DNA from: Candidatus Cloacimonadota bacterium
GTDB taxonomy: Bacteria > Cloacimonadota > Cloacimonadia > Cloacimonadales > TCS61
Length of the DNA: 9,461 bases
NCBI GenBank assembly: GCA_030592835.1
Contig: JAUVIJ010000062.1
Span: 1-9,461 of the forward strand
Reading direction: 5' to 3'
The notes below the pieces were generated by a model. It made no database searches, was not told the origin of the DNA, and saw only the letters and a list, made by a program, of their open reading frames with translations. Shown piece after piece: positions 1 to 7,571 of the stretch. The translations under genes and the position numbers were made by a program. Within the stretch, counting starts at the first letter, position 1. Each line of letters opens with the position of its first letter.

Positions 1-3000
1 GGAGAACCCGGAGACGATCCCAATGATAACCAGAGAGACGATTCTCCCATTATCGATGGCGAGGAGGAATGGCCCTATCTGAACGGAACAGAGGATAATG
101 GAGTTCTGGATACGGAAGACCTTAATGGTAATGGCCTCCTGACGACTACCCATGTCTATTTTGAATATGATCTACCGATGACAGTAGTGAACAATCCTTA
201 TTATATCAGTGAATATAAAGGCTGGGTCTTGTACAGGATTCCGCTGCATTCACCCGATCCTGACCTTTACCATGTGGTTTCGGATCAAACAGGAGTAAGC
301 CCTTTGTTGAAGGAGATCAGCTATGTCCGACTCTGGTTCGAGGTAGAGGAAAAAGCAAGGATCAAAATCGTTTCTGTGGACATTGTCGGTAATAAATGGG
401 AAGAAATGATAATCAAGGATGCTGAAACTCACCAGGATATAGATGAACTGGCTGAAGGTGAAACTATGCTGGCCGGTGTTATCGATACTCAGAAAAATGA
501 TCATTATGTCTCTCCACCTCATACCGTAATCAAAAAAGACGGTGTACCTCAGATAGAACAATCACTGACCATCGATTATAACCTGCTACAATCCGAACAT
601 TACGGGCTTGTTCGACAGAAAGTAAACGATCCCTCCAGTCAGTCGAAGGGGTTGAACCTTTTGAGTTATGATAAGATCAAGTTCTGGGTATATACAGAGA
701 GTGAAGAGGAAGCACTGAACGACTCTCTTATTTTCCGTTTGGGAGCAGACTCACTTAATTATTATGAGGTTCACTATCCCTTGCATCCGATCGATACCGG
801 GAATTCTGAAACGATCGATAAAAATGCATGGGAAGAGATCGAGATTGCTTTTTCCGAGTTTACCAACCTTAAAAGCCTGGATGAATACGGGGATACAACT
901 TATACAGTCTGGAAAGATTCCATACGCATTGCTTTTTATAAACGCGGCAGACCAACGCTTTCCAATATCAAGGAGATTTCGCTGGGAATGATAGCCCAGG
1001 ATGAATTTAGTGGTATTTTATACTTTGATGAAATCAGGGTCGCCGATCCCTATCAGGATATCGGATTCGCTGCGCAGAGCAGTTTTCACGCTTCCTTTGC
1101 CGATTTTTCCACACTGGATATAAATTTTAATTGGAAAACACCAAATTTTCAGAATTCTGCCACCAGAAGCCAATCCCGCAGTTATGAAGAAAGACAGGAA
1201 CTTTCCATTTCGAATAAATACTATCTGCAAAAATTCTTCCCCGCAGATTGGGGTCTGAGTATTCCCCTTACTCTCAACCGCAATTATTCCATAAGTATAC
1301 CCAGATTCAAAGCTAATTCCGATATACTCAGGGAGGATCTGAGTAGTGAGGAAAAGGAAAGAGAAAAAAGTGAATCCCTGATCTATGGAGCTTCCCTTAG
1401 TTTCAGTCAGAATAAAACTCCCGACAACAAGATCCTGGCCTATACAATAAAAAACACTACAATAAATACTTCGGTGCAGAAAAAGAATTTGATCAGTTCC
1501 ACTAATGCAGATACAACATTCAGTTACCAGGTTAAACACACATATAAATTGAATATCCCCAAGGATAAACTGGGGATCAGACTGTTTTCCGATTACAATT
1601 TCTATTTCATGCCCAATGTTTTTGAGAATTCTCTTTCCTATAAAGCTGATTTTCCACATAAATGGCGTTGGGAAACCTATACCGACACTATTCCAAAATG
1701 GGTACCCCAGACAAATGTAAAAGATACCCGAACCCTCGATACGGATTCTTTTATCAAATACGACATATTCAGTGATATAGCAACGTCTTACAAATTGATC
1801 ACGAAAAGAGATCTCATGCTCGAGGGAACTTTATATGATATCCCTATAGGCAGTGAAAAAAGTAGAAATCAAACAATAACTTTTGATTATAATCCGGATT
1901 TTTTCGATAAAATATTTACATTCGGACTGGATACTTCAGTAAAATACAAGGAAGATCACAAAAAGATCTCCACTTATGGTAGTGATGATTCCCCGGAAAA
2001 TTACAGGTATGAGGGTGATGTTACCCGGAATATTTCAGTAAAAGTCACCTTGAAAAATAAAGATCTGCTAACAAGTCTGGTAACCAAACTTAATACCCCG
2101 AAAGAAAAAAAAACTGAACCTGAACCTGAAAAAAAAGAGATTGAAGAAGAACCAATACCCCTGGAGCCACTGAAAGAAGAAGAAAGTCTGGAGTCACTGA
2201 AAGAAGAAGAAAACCTGGAATCACTGGAAGAAGAAAGCCTGGAACCTTTAATAGAAGAAGAAAACATCTTTTTGAGGGATAGCCCGGTCATTGGTCCTGA
2301 AATCAATAGAAGAGATGATGAAGAGAATAAAGAAGAATTGGATCTTATTGAAAGAGAATTGCCGGTTGAGGAAGATATATCAGAAGAAAATAAGGATTCG
2401 GAAGATCAGGAAAAGACAGAAAAAAGTAGAGTTAACATCCTGGGAAACCTGGTCGGTTATATAAGCAGGCTGGATAATGTCTCTCTTCGCTATACCAACG
2501 ATTATAGTACGGATTATGAACAAAGGTATGACAGACCCTCGTTCCTTTACCAGTTGGGTGTTCCGGACATTCTACCGGAAGAAGAGCTGACCATTCAAAG
2601 TACGAAAGATAAAATAACGGCTGATACAGGTTTTCTTTTATTGAATAATCTCTCTACAGATTGGAGTTATTCTGTCGAATTCTACAAACGATTTGGTTCA
2701 AAGGGTTCCTCTGGAACCTATTCTGTGAGTACGGATTTTCCAGATGTTTCAATGGTCCTGACAGAATTTGAAAAGATCATTAAAGCAGAGAATATATTAA
2801 CAAGTTCCCGACTAACTAGTAGTTACCGCTTGACTGAAGAGACTAAGGAAAGTGCAACCACTCAGGAACCGATAAGTAAGCGGATAAGTCATGCCTTTCA
2901 ACCACTGGTCTCCTGGAACGGAAACTGGATCCACAATATAACCAGCAATCTTTCTCTTAATTATACAAATACAGAAAATATTGCCTATACCGGCAATACA

Positions 3001-3357
3001 GAATCATCAATCAGAAATGAAAAAAGATATAATTTAAATGGCAATCTTTCCTATTCCTTCACTGCTGCTAAAGGGATCAATATCCCCTTCATTAAAAAAA
3101 GGTTAACACTCGAGAATGAATTAACAACTGATCTTGGTTTCAGCCTGGAAAAAATATATAATACAAAGATAACGACAGAAAAGACCACTGTTGAAAAAGA
3201 TTATTTCAAATATACAATAATTCCCGGAGCTAATTATAAATTCAGCAAAAGTATTACTGCAGGTCTGGAAAGCAATTATGAAAATAGTTTTGATAAACAA
3301 ACCCATATCAAAATTGCCACTTTTCGTCTGAGTATCTGGATAGAAATCATTTTCTGA
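1..3357 (+). CDS. sprA: SprA/Sov-family T9SS outer-membrane translocon, C-terminal part (5' end outside window)
   Basis: The frame is open from base 1, giving 1118 residues of a longer protein; SprA proteins of Bacteroidota are roughly 2400 residues. SprA/Sov is known as the very large outer-membrane barrel through which type IX cargo leaves the cell. SprA-like landmarks in order are: a D/N-rich stretch with NGTEDNG and DTEDLNGNG (about residues 33-50), LNYYEVHYPL (about 250-260), GRPTLSNIKEISLGM (about 318-332), and an YFDEIRVAD-type segment followed by FAAQ...SFADFSTLD (about 341-375), matching the family's NELR-L-ADFG region. The rest is alternating, Tyr/Ser/Thr-rich, barrel-like sequence ending in IWIEIIF, with a terminal Phe as expected of a BAM beta-signal. 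Residues 700-809 are an acidic insert. The ATG at 178 is not the start, because conserved SprA sequence lies in frame upstream of it. Family assignment is firm; T9SS function in this organism is inferred. Confidence 0.9.
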   Translation, partial: GEPGDDPNDNQRDDSPIIDGEEEWPYLNGTEDNGVLDTEDLNGNGLLTTTHVYFEYDLPMTVVNNPYYISEYKGWVLYRIPLHSPDPDLYHVVSDQTGVSPLLKEISYVRLWFEVEEKARIKIVSVDIVGNKWEEMIIKDAETHQDIDELAEGETMLAGVIDTQKNDHYVSPPHTVIKKDGVPQIEQSLTIDYNLLQSEHYGLVRQKVNDPSSQSKGLNLLSYDKIKFWVYTESEEEALNDSLIFRLGADSLNYYEVHYPLHPIDTGNSETIDKNAWEEIEIAFSEFTNLKSLDEYGDTTYTVWKDSIRIAFYKRGRPTLSNIKEISLGMIAQDEFSGILYFDEIRVADPYQDIGFAAQSSFHASFADFSTLDINFNWKTPNFQNSATRSQSRSYEERQELSISNKYYLQKFFPADWGLSIPLTLNRNYSISIPRFKANSDILREDLSSEEKEREKSESLIYGASLSFSQNKTPDNKILAYTIKNTTINTSVQKKNLISSTNADTTFSYQVKHTYKLNIPKDKLGIRLFSDYNFYFMPNVFENSLSYKADFPHKWRWETYTDTIPKWVPQTNVKDTRTLDTDSFIKYDIFSDIATSYKLITKRDLMLEGTLYDIPIGSEKSRNQTITFDYNPDFFDKIFTFGLDTSVKYKEDHKKISTYGSDDSPENYRYEGDVTRNISVKVTLKNKDLLTSLVTKLNTPKEKKTEPEPEKKEIEEEPIPLEPLKEEESLESLKEEENLESLEEESLEPLIEEENIFLRDSPVIGPEINRRDDEENKEELDLIERELPVEEDISEENKDSEDQEKTEKSRVNILGNLVGYISRLDNVSLRYTNDYSTDYEQRYDRPSFLYQLGVPDILPEEELTIQSTKDKITADTGFLLLNNLSTDWSYSVEFYKRFGSKGSSGTYSVSTDFPDVSMVLTEFEKIIKAENILTSSRLTSSYRLTEETKESATTQEPISKRISHAFQPLVSWNGNWIHNITSNLSLNYTNTENIAYTGNTESSIRNEKRYNLNGNLSYSFTAAKGINIPFIKKRLTLENELTTDLGFSLEKIYNTKITTEKTTVEKDYFKYTIIPGANYKFSKSITAGLESNYENSFDKQTHIKIATFRLSIWIEIIF
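2098..2427 (+). other. Acidic low-complexity insert inside SprA
   Basis: This in-frame segment of 110 residues holds about 45 Asp/Glu by my count, many Lys and Pro (a PEPEKKE stretch near its start) and almost no aromatic residues. The sequence on both sides is beta-rich and aromatic. It therefore looks like a disordered, charged loop inserted between barrel strands. A9 and A8 tracts lie at its 5' end and a 27-nt tandem repeat in its middle. I do not know a named domain for it, and whether it faces the periplasm or the outside cannot be told from sequence alone. Confidence 0.8.
2161..2265 (+). repeat. Four-copy in-frame tandem repeat (27, 27, 24, 27 nt)
   Basis: Units start at 2161, 2188, 2215 and 2239. 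They encode LEPLKEEES, LESLKEEEN, LESLEEES and LEPLIEEEN. The third unit has lost one codon. Copies 1 and 2 are nearly identical at DNA level, which suggests recent duplication; copies 3 and 4 have drifted. All copies stay in frame with sprA, so copy-number change would lengthen or shorten the acidic loop without breaking the protein. Confidence 0.9.
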
Positions 3358-3380
3358 TCCTGATTCTCTTTATCTTTTAC

Positions 3381-3408
3381 TTGACACCGATAAAAATCAT
3401 TTTTTAGT
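3381..3408 (+). promoter_or_regulatory. Candidate promoter for the mlaD-led operon
   Basis: The 75-bp gap between sprA and mlaD contains an exact TTGACA (3381-3386) followed after 16 nt by TTTAGT (3403-3408), a 4-of-6 match to a sigma70 -10 box. Read the Bacteroidota way, TTG at 3381 is followed after 21 nt by TAGTTTCC (3405-3412), a partial match to TAnnTTTG. Either reading puts the start of transcription shortly before the mlaD ribosome binding site. The -35 box is good, the -10 box is weak, and the sigma factor of this host is unknown. Confidence 0.45.
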
Positions 3409-3421
3409 TTCCGATAACAAC

Positions 3422-3427
3422 AAGGAG
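3422..3427 (+). promoter_or_regulatory. Ribosome binding site of mlaD
   Basis: AAGGAG lies 5 nt before the ATG at 3433. It is the clearest Shine-Dalgarno sequence in the window, fits an operon's first gene, and fixes the start of mlaD. Confidence 0.8.
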
Positions 3428-3432
3428 TACAA

Positions 3433-4365
3433 ATGGTTAGCAATACACAGAAATACCGGCTCGGTGTTTTCATTGTACTTGTTTCAGCATTGATGCTGTT
3501 TCTGATCTTAATGGTCGTCGGTAAAACCCTTATAGAAAAAAGGGATAATTACTGGATCGTCTATAAAGATATTTCAATTTCCGGACTTCAATTGGGTGGC
3601 ACTGTTAAATATCATGGTATCAATATTGGCAGGATAGATGATATTAGCATAGACAGGAATGATGTCAGGAACGTGATCGTTAAGATCAGCATTAAGAAGG
3701 GAACTCCGATAAAGGAGGATGTTATCGCCTCCCTGATCCCCGTCGGCATAACCGGCCTTTTACAGGTCGAATTAACAGGGGGAAGCAACGAAGCCTCTCT
3801 TCTGGATTCTGGTTCTGAGATAAAGGCAGGAACATCTTTAATGGCAAGTATTACCGGCAAAGCGGAGATACTGGCAGACAAATTCGATCTTCTTCTCAAT
3901 AACTTAACCGAGATTACGGCTATTGATAATCAGGAAAAGATCAGGAATATTCTGGGAAATATAGATTATCTACTGGAAAACAATAAAGATGAATTCAGTT
4001 CTATTGTTACTAACCTGGATTCCATTTCCTATCATCTTACCTGTCTGACAAAATCATCCAGTATAGCCGTGGAAAAACTTAACCAGATCATTAATTCACA
4101 GCAGATGGATAATATTCTGACCAATTCGGAAAAATTTTCCTCTGATTTAGCTGAAACTGATATCACAGCGCTTTTGGATAATCTTGATGAAACTATCATC
4201 CAGATCAAGGAAACTTTCTCACATCTGGACCTTACACACCTAAAAATGCGTCAGGATTTGATCCAGACAGTAGAAACCTTGAAAGAAACAGTAGAATATT
4301 TAAACGAATTCTCCCGTCAGATCAGTGAAGAACCTTCGACCCTGATCAGGACGAAAAAGAAATAA
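3433..4365 (+). CDS. mlaD: MlaD-type MCE-domain lipid transport protein
   Basis: This 310-residue protein is anchored in the inner membrane by one N-terminal helix (about residues 10-30). A single MCE domain follows (about 41-118) with the family pattern: GLQLGGTVKYHGINIGRID, then alternating strands, then an IPVGITGLLQVELTGG-type ending. MCE proteins assemble as hexameric rings that pass phospholipid across the periplasm, working with MlaE and MlaF. The remaining 190 residues are predicted helical, with Leu/Ile heptad-like spacing, and end in EEPSTLIRTKKK, which resembles the C-terminal motif of many MCE proteins. E. coli MlaD is only about 183 residues, so the tail is a real extension and recalls the helical needle of PqiB. 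The gene is first after the candidate promoter, with a strong ribosome binding site, and is followed 10 nt later by the lipoprotein gene. Family certain; the lipid carried and the transport direction are unknown. Confidence 0.92.
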   Translation: MVSNTQKYRLGVFIVLVSALMLFLILMVVGKTLIEKRDNYWIVYKDISISGLQLGGTVKYHGINIGRIDDISIDRNDVRNVIVKISIKKGTPIKEDVIASLIPVGITGLLQVELTGGSNEASLLDSGSEIKAGTSLMASITGKAEILADKFDLLLNNLTEITAIDNQEKIRNILGNIDYLLENNKDEFSSIVTNLDSISYHLTCLTKSSSIAVEKLNQIINSQQMDNILTNSEKFSSDLAETDITALLDNLDETIIQIKETFSHLDLTHLKMRQDLIQTVETLKETVEYLNEFSRQISEEPSTLIRTKKK

Positions 4366-4375
4366 TGGGGAGATC

Positions 4376-6496
4376 ATGAAAAAGTTATTATATACAGGTG
4401 GTCTGGTTATTCTTCTGACAGTATTGATAAGTTGTTCTGCCGGGGAGATCTTATCCAGAAATTATTATGTACTGGAATATTACACCCACTCAGAGCTGGA
4501 AAATCTCAGGCAGAAAGAATCGATTCCGGCAACAGTACTTGTGAATGATACCAGGATACCACAAACCTACAATCGACGTCAGATCGTCATTCGACATTTT
4601 GGTCCTATGATCACCTATTCGGATAATGATCTCTGGGGCGTAAAACTGACGGAGATCATACCTAATCTAATCTCTAAAAGGATCAGCAACTACAACCTGT
4701 TCAGTCAGGTCCAGCGGGAATTTCTAAAAGAAAGACCCCAGTATGAGATCAATACAGCAGTAAATAATATTGAGCTTTATCAATCAGAATATGTTTTTCA
4801 GGCTCATCTGAATATCGAATTCTATCTGGTAAAAAGCGGAGAGGAATCCATTCTGGTTGAACATTCCGTTGATTTTGAAAAAACCCTTCCGGATAATTCG
4901 ATAGAAACTTTTGTACAGCGTGTCAATGATATGATCCTTTCCCAGACAGATGTTTTCACTCAAAAAATTATGACCTATTTTTCCTCCGGTGAAACCCCTT
5001 ATGAATATCTTCATGATATCGAAGAAATCTATGATACAACCATGGTCGAACTTTTTGATGAAGACCTCAAGGATGTCGGTCAGGGTTTACTTCTGTTACC
5101 GGCTCTAACTCGAACTGATAATGAACCATATTATCTAATTGTGGATAAATATGGATATGAAATATCGGGTAAAATGGGAGAAGCAATTCCTTTGATGGCC
5201 GGGATCTACACTATCCATTATGGATCCGGAAGTAATGCTCAGAGAATTGTACGAAAAAATGTTGAAATTGTACCGCGATATAAGCGGATTGTTGAACCTG
5301 ACTGGGGATGTTTGATGATCGATGTTATCGATGAAAATCGGGATTTCAAGAATGTCAGATATGAAATCTTCGATGCTGAAAGTGGTGAAAGTTACGGGTC
5401 GGATTTTCCAGCAGAAGAGGAGGTCGGTGAACAACAGAAAGTCTGGGTATTGAAACCGGGGCTGTATAAGGTAACTATCAATAACAAACCCTTCAATACT
5501 TACAAAGATTTCACTACTGTTTATATAGAAAGTGGAAATGTTCAGAACCTGACCATTGTTGTTTCTACGGATGAGGAAGGAAATCCGATCTGCCTGGCTG
5601 GAGCGGGAGTTCTAAGCGAAAGTGATCTGGAAAGTTCACTTGAAAATTTGAAATTCTCCAGTACTCTGCATGGTAATGTTAATATAAACAGCAATAATGA
5701 GAATGACAAGGATAATCCCGAAACTACAATTACCCTGAATGCTCAGCTTGATAATTCTCTTATTTATAATCTGAATCCCATGCACTATACCCTGAAAAAC
5801 CTGATCGAGATCGGTACATCTAAAAGTTCGGATACTGATTTTCGTATTTCCTCCGATGAAGTCGATTTGAAAAATACAATTATTTATTATTTTATCAAAA
5901 ATCTGGGATTTTATGGCAGATTCGACGTCAATTCTCATTTCTTCCAGGAAAGATCTTACAGCACGGATAATTTCTATTTTACCAAGATCGATAAGGATGG
6001 AAATATTGTCGAAGATGGATACGATGATGAAATCATAGTTAAACCATCTTTTTTTCCTCTGGTGCTTAAAGAGGGTATTGGTGTCAATTACAGGATCCTG
6101 AATCTGTCCCGGGCAAATCTCAGTATCAGGGCAGGATTCGGACTAAGGCAGGATTTTAATCATGAAGTTTATCAATTAACTTATACAGACTCTGTTGAAC
6201 ATCGAACATATACTGAACTGGAATCAGAGGATAAACGAGGTACAGAAGTATCCCTGGTCGGCAATTTTCAACTTCCCTTCGGTTTAACATATTCAACGAA
6301 TGCGGATCTACTGTTTCCCTTCGATAAAAACTATTTTACTACTATAGAATGGGAAAATTCAATAAATCTCAGAATTATAAAATATATATCTATAGATTAT
6401 AAATTGAACCTGGAAAACAAGAAACCGGAAGTCGGTGATGAGTACCTCGTTACTAAACACAGCCTTTTCCTCAGGGTAACCTATATCCTAAGGTAA
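4376..6496 (+). CDS. Lipoprotein fusing a PqiC-like ABC-transport auxiliary domain to a beta-barrel-like C-terminus
   Basis: The 706-residue product starts with a lipoprotein signal: MKK, a hydrophobic stretch, and a lipobox LISC with the lipidated Cys at 20. Residues about 28-205 look like the ABC-type transport auxiliary lipoprotein family (PqiC-like, PF03886), including RRQIVIR (67-73) and DNDLWGVKLTEIIP (83-96). Residues about 235-397 look like two beta-sandwich repeats, each with an L-x-x-G-x-Y-x-V/I turn (LMAGIYTI, LKPGLYKV), possibly PEGA-like. Residues about 425-706 show amphipathic strands of DUF481/DUF3078 outer-membrane type (KEGIGVNY, LSIRAGFGLRQ, closing LFLRVTYILR). Classic PqiC proteins end after the first domain at about 190 residues. 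GGGGAG (4367-4372) precedes the ATG closely. The position between MCE protein and permease points to the outer-membrane end of the lipid pathway. Lipoprotein and auxiliary domain are well supported; the barrel is inferred, since the chain ends in Arg rather than an aromatic residue. Confidence 0.8.
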   Translation: MKKLLYTGGLVILLTVLISCSAGEILSRNYYVLEYYTHSELENLRQKESIPATVLVNDTRIPQTYNRRQIVIRHFGPMITYSDNDLWGVKLTEIIPNLISKRISNYNLFSQVQREFLKERPQYEINTAVNNIELYQSEYVFQAHLNIEFYLVKSGEESILVEHSVDFEKTLPDNSIETFVQRVNDMILSQTDVFTQKIMTYFSSGETPYEYLHDIEEIYDTTMVELFDEDLKDVGQGLLLLPALTRTDNEPYYLIVDKYGYEISGKMGEAIPLMAGIYTIHYGSGSNAQRIVRKNVEIVPRYKRIVEPDWGCLMIDVIDENRDFKNVRYEIFDAESGESYGSDFPAEEEVGEQQKVWVLKPGLYKVTINNKPFNTYKDFTTVYIESGNVQNLTIVVSTDEEGNPICLAGAGVLSESDLESSLENLKFSSTLHGNVNINSNNENDKDNPETTITLNAQLDNSLIYNLNPMHYTLKNLIEIGTSKSSDTDFRISSDEVDLKNTIIYYFIKNLGFYGRFDVNSHFFQERSYSTDNFYFTKIDKDGNIVEDGYDDEIIVKPSFFPLVLKEGIGVNYRILNLSRANLSIRAGFGLRQDFNHEVYQLTYTDSVEHRTYTELESEDKRGTEVSLVGNFQLPFGLTYSTNADLLFPFDKNYFTTIEWENSINLRIIKYISIDYKLNLENKKPEVGDEYLVTKHSLFLRVTYILR

Positions 6497-6499
6497 AAT

Positions 6500-7567
6500 A
6501 TGCAATTACTGGAAAAGAAATTATTCCTCAAGGGAAGACTCGATAAATTTACTGTCCCTGAGAAATTAAAAGCCTTTCAAAAACTTCCCAGGAAAGAAAT
6601 CCATTATATAGATCTGAGCCAGATTGAAATGATCGATAGCGCCGGAGTAGCATTTCTGGAAAGTATCAGAGATGCTCTTTCCGAACATGATCCCCGAATA
6701 ATTAATGCCAGAGCAGATATTAAGAAAACAATCAAGATATTTACCAGTAAAAAAGTTATTAACAGAGTATCTATGGTCCGGGAGAATCTTTTTGAAAACC
6801 TAGGATCAGCTTTTTTGCTCTGGTGGAAATCTGTGGTGGATAGTTTTAAGCTTTCTGCTGATATTGTTTTCTGGTCTATCGTGGGTATTTTTGATCGTAA
6901 AGGTCAACGCAAGGGATCTGTAATTGTCCAGAGTCTGCTTATAGGTGTCGATGCGGTAGGAATAGTCAGCCTCTTATCACTAGTCCTGGGGTTGATCCTG
7001 GCTTTGCAATCGGCAGCTCAGTTGCGTCAATTCGGAGCAAATATCTTTGTGGCTGATCTGATCGCGATTTCCATGGTTCGGGAGATGGGTCCGATGATGA
7101 CCGCGATAATTGTAGCCGGAAGAAGTGGCTCGGCAATTGCCTCTGAGATAGCAACCATGAAAGTAACCGAGGAAATTGATGCTCTGAAGATGATGGCAAT
7201 AGATCCGGTAAGGTATGTAGTTGTGCCTAAATTCCAGGCGATAACGATCTGTATGCCGCTTCTGGTTACTGTATCGATCTTTGTCGGTATCATCGGCGGA
7301 TTGATCGTGGCGGTAACCTATCTGGATTTAAGTGTTGTATCCTATTTTACCGAGATTTTCGCGATTCTTACTTTCAAAGATGTATTTATCGGTCTTATGA
7401 AGAGTGTGTTTTTTGCCTGGGTAATAGTGATTATTGCCAGTTATTATGGTTTCAGAGTAAAGGGTGGATCTGAAGGTGTCGGTAGAGTAACAACCCTCTC
7501 GGTGGTTGCGTCTATTTTCTGGGTTATAGTTCTTGATGCTATTAACAGCCTGATTTTTTATTTTTAA
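6500..7567 (+). CDS. mlaE: STAS-MlaE fusion, ABC permease of MCE lipid transporter
   Basis: The 355-residue protein has an N-terminal STAS domain (about 1-100) with IDLSQIEMIDSAGVAFL (37-53), the strand-helix signature of MlaB-like regulators. The MlaE permease domain (DUF140) follows from about residue 105. It has an amphipathic entry helix, about five hydrophobic segments, and the family core REMGPMMTAIIVAGRSGSA (194-212) with EIATMKVTEEIDALKMM (216-232), the loop that contacts the ATPase. In E. coli the STAS protein MlaB is separate and binds MlaF; here it is joined to the permease, an arrangement I believe is known in other bacteria. The ATG lies 3 nt after the preceding stop, with AAGG (6490-6493) overlapping the end of the upstream gene, so translation is probably coupled. 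The sequence looks complete and functional. Confidence 0.93.
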   Translation: MQLLEKKLFLKGRLDKFTVPEKLKAFQKLPRKEIHYIDLSQIEMIDSAGVAFLESIRDALSEHDPRIINARADIKKTIKIFTSKKVINRVSMVRENLFENLGSAFLLWWKSVVDSFKLSADIVFWSIVGIFDRKGQRKGSVIVQSLLIGVDAVGIVSLLSLVLGLILALQSAAQLRQFGANIFVADLIAISMVREMGPMMTAIIVAGRSGSAIASEIATMKVTEEIDALKMMAIDPVRYVVVPKFQAITICMPLLVTVSIFVGIIGGLIVAVTYLDLSVVSYFTEIFAILTFKDVFIGLMKSVFFAWVIVIIASYYGFRVKGGSEGVGRVTTLSVVASIFWVIVLDAINSLIFYF

Positions 7568-7571
7568 GATT

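Noticed and set aside
178..180. ATG at 178 as the start of the first gene
   Set aside because: The frame is open to base 1, and the residues before 178 (NGTEDNG, DTEDLNGNG) match SprA, so the true start is outside the window.
1018..1659. A 213-residue open frame on the minus strand
   Set aside because: It lies wholly inside sprA, shows no recognisable family or upstream ribosome binding site, and its composition is what the complement of a beta-rich coding frame gives. The same holds for the other minus-strand frames in the window.
3358..3432. Rho-independent terminator after sprA
   Set aside because: The gap has T-rich runs and an AAAAAT-C-ATTTTT palindrome but no GC-rich stem, and the palindrome leaves no loop. 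Termination here cannot be supported.
4376..6496. A missed frameshift or two merged genes in the lipoprotein gene
   Set aside because: The frame is continuous, with no internal ribosome binding site or second signal peptide near residues 400-430, so a true fusion is the simpler reading.
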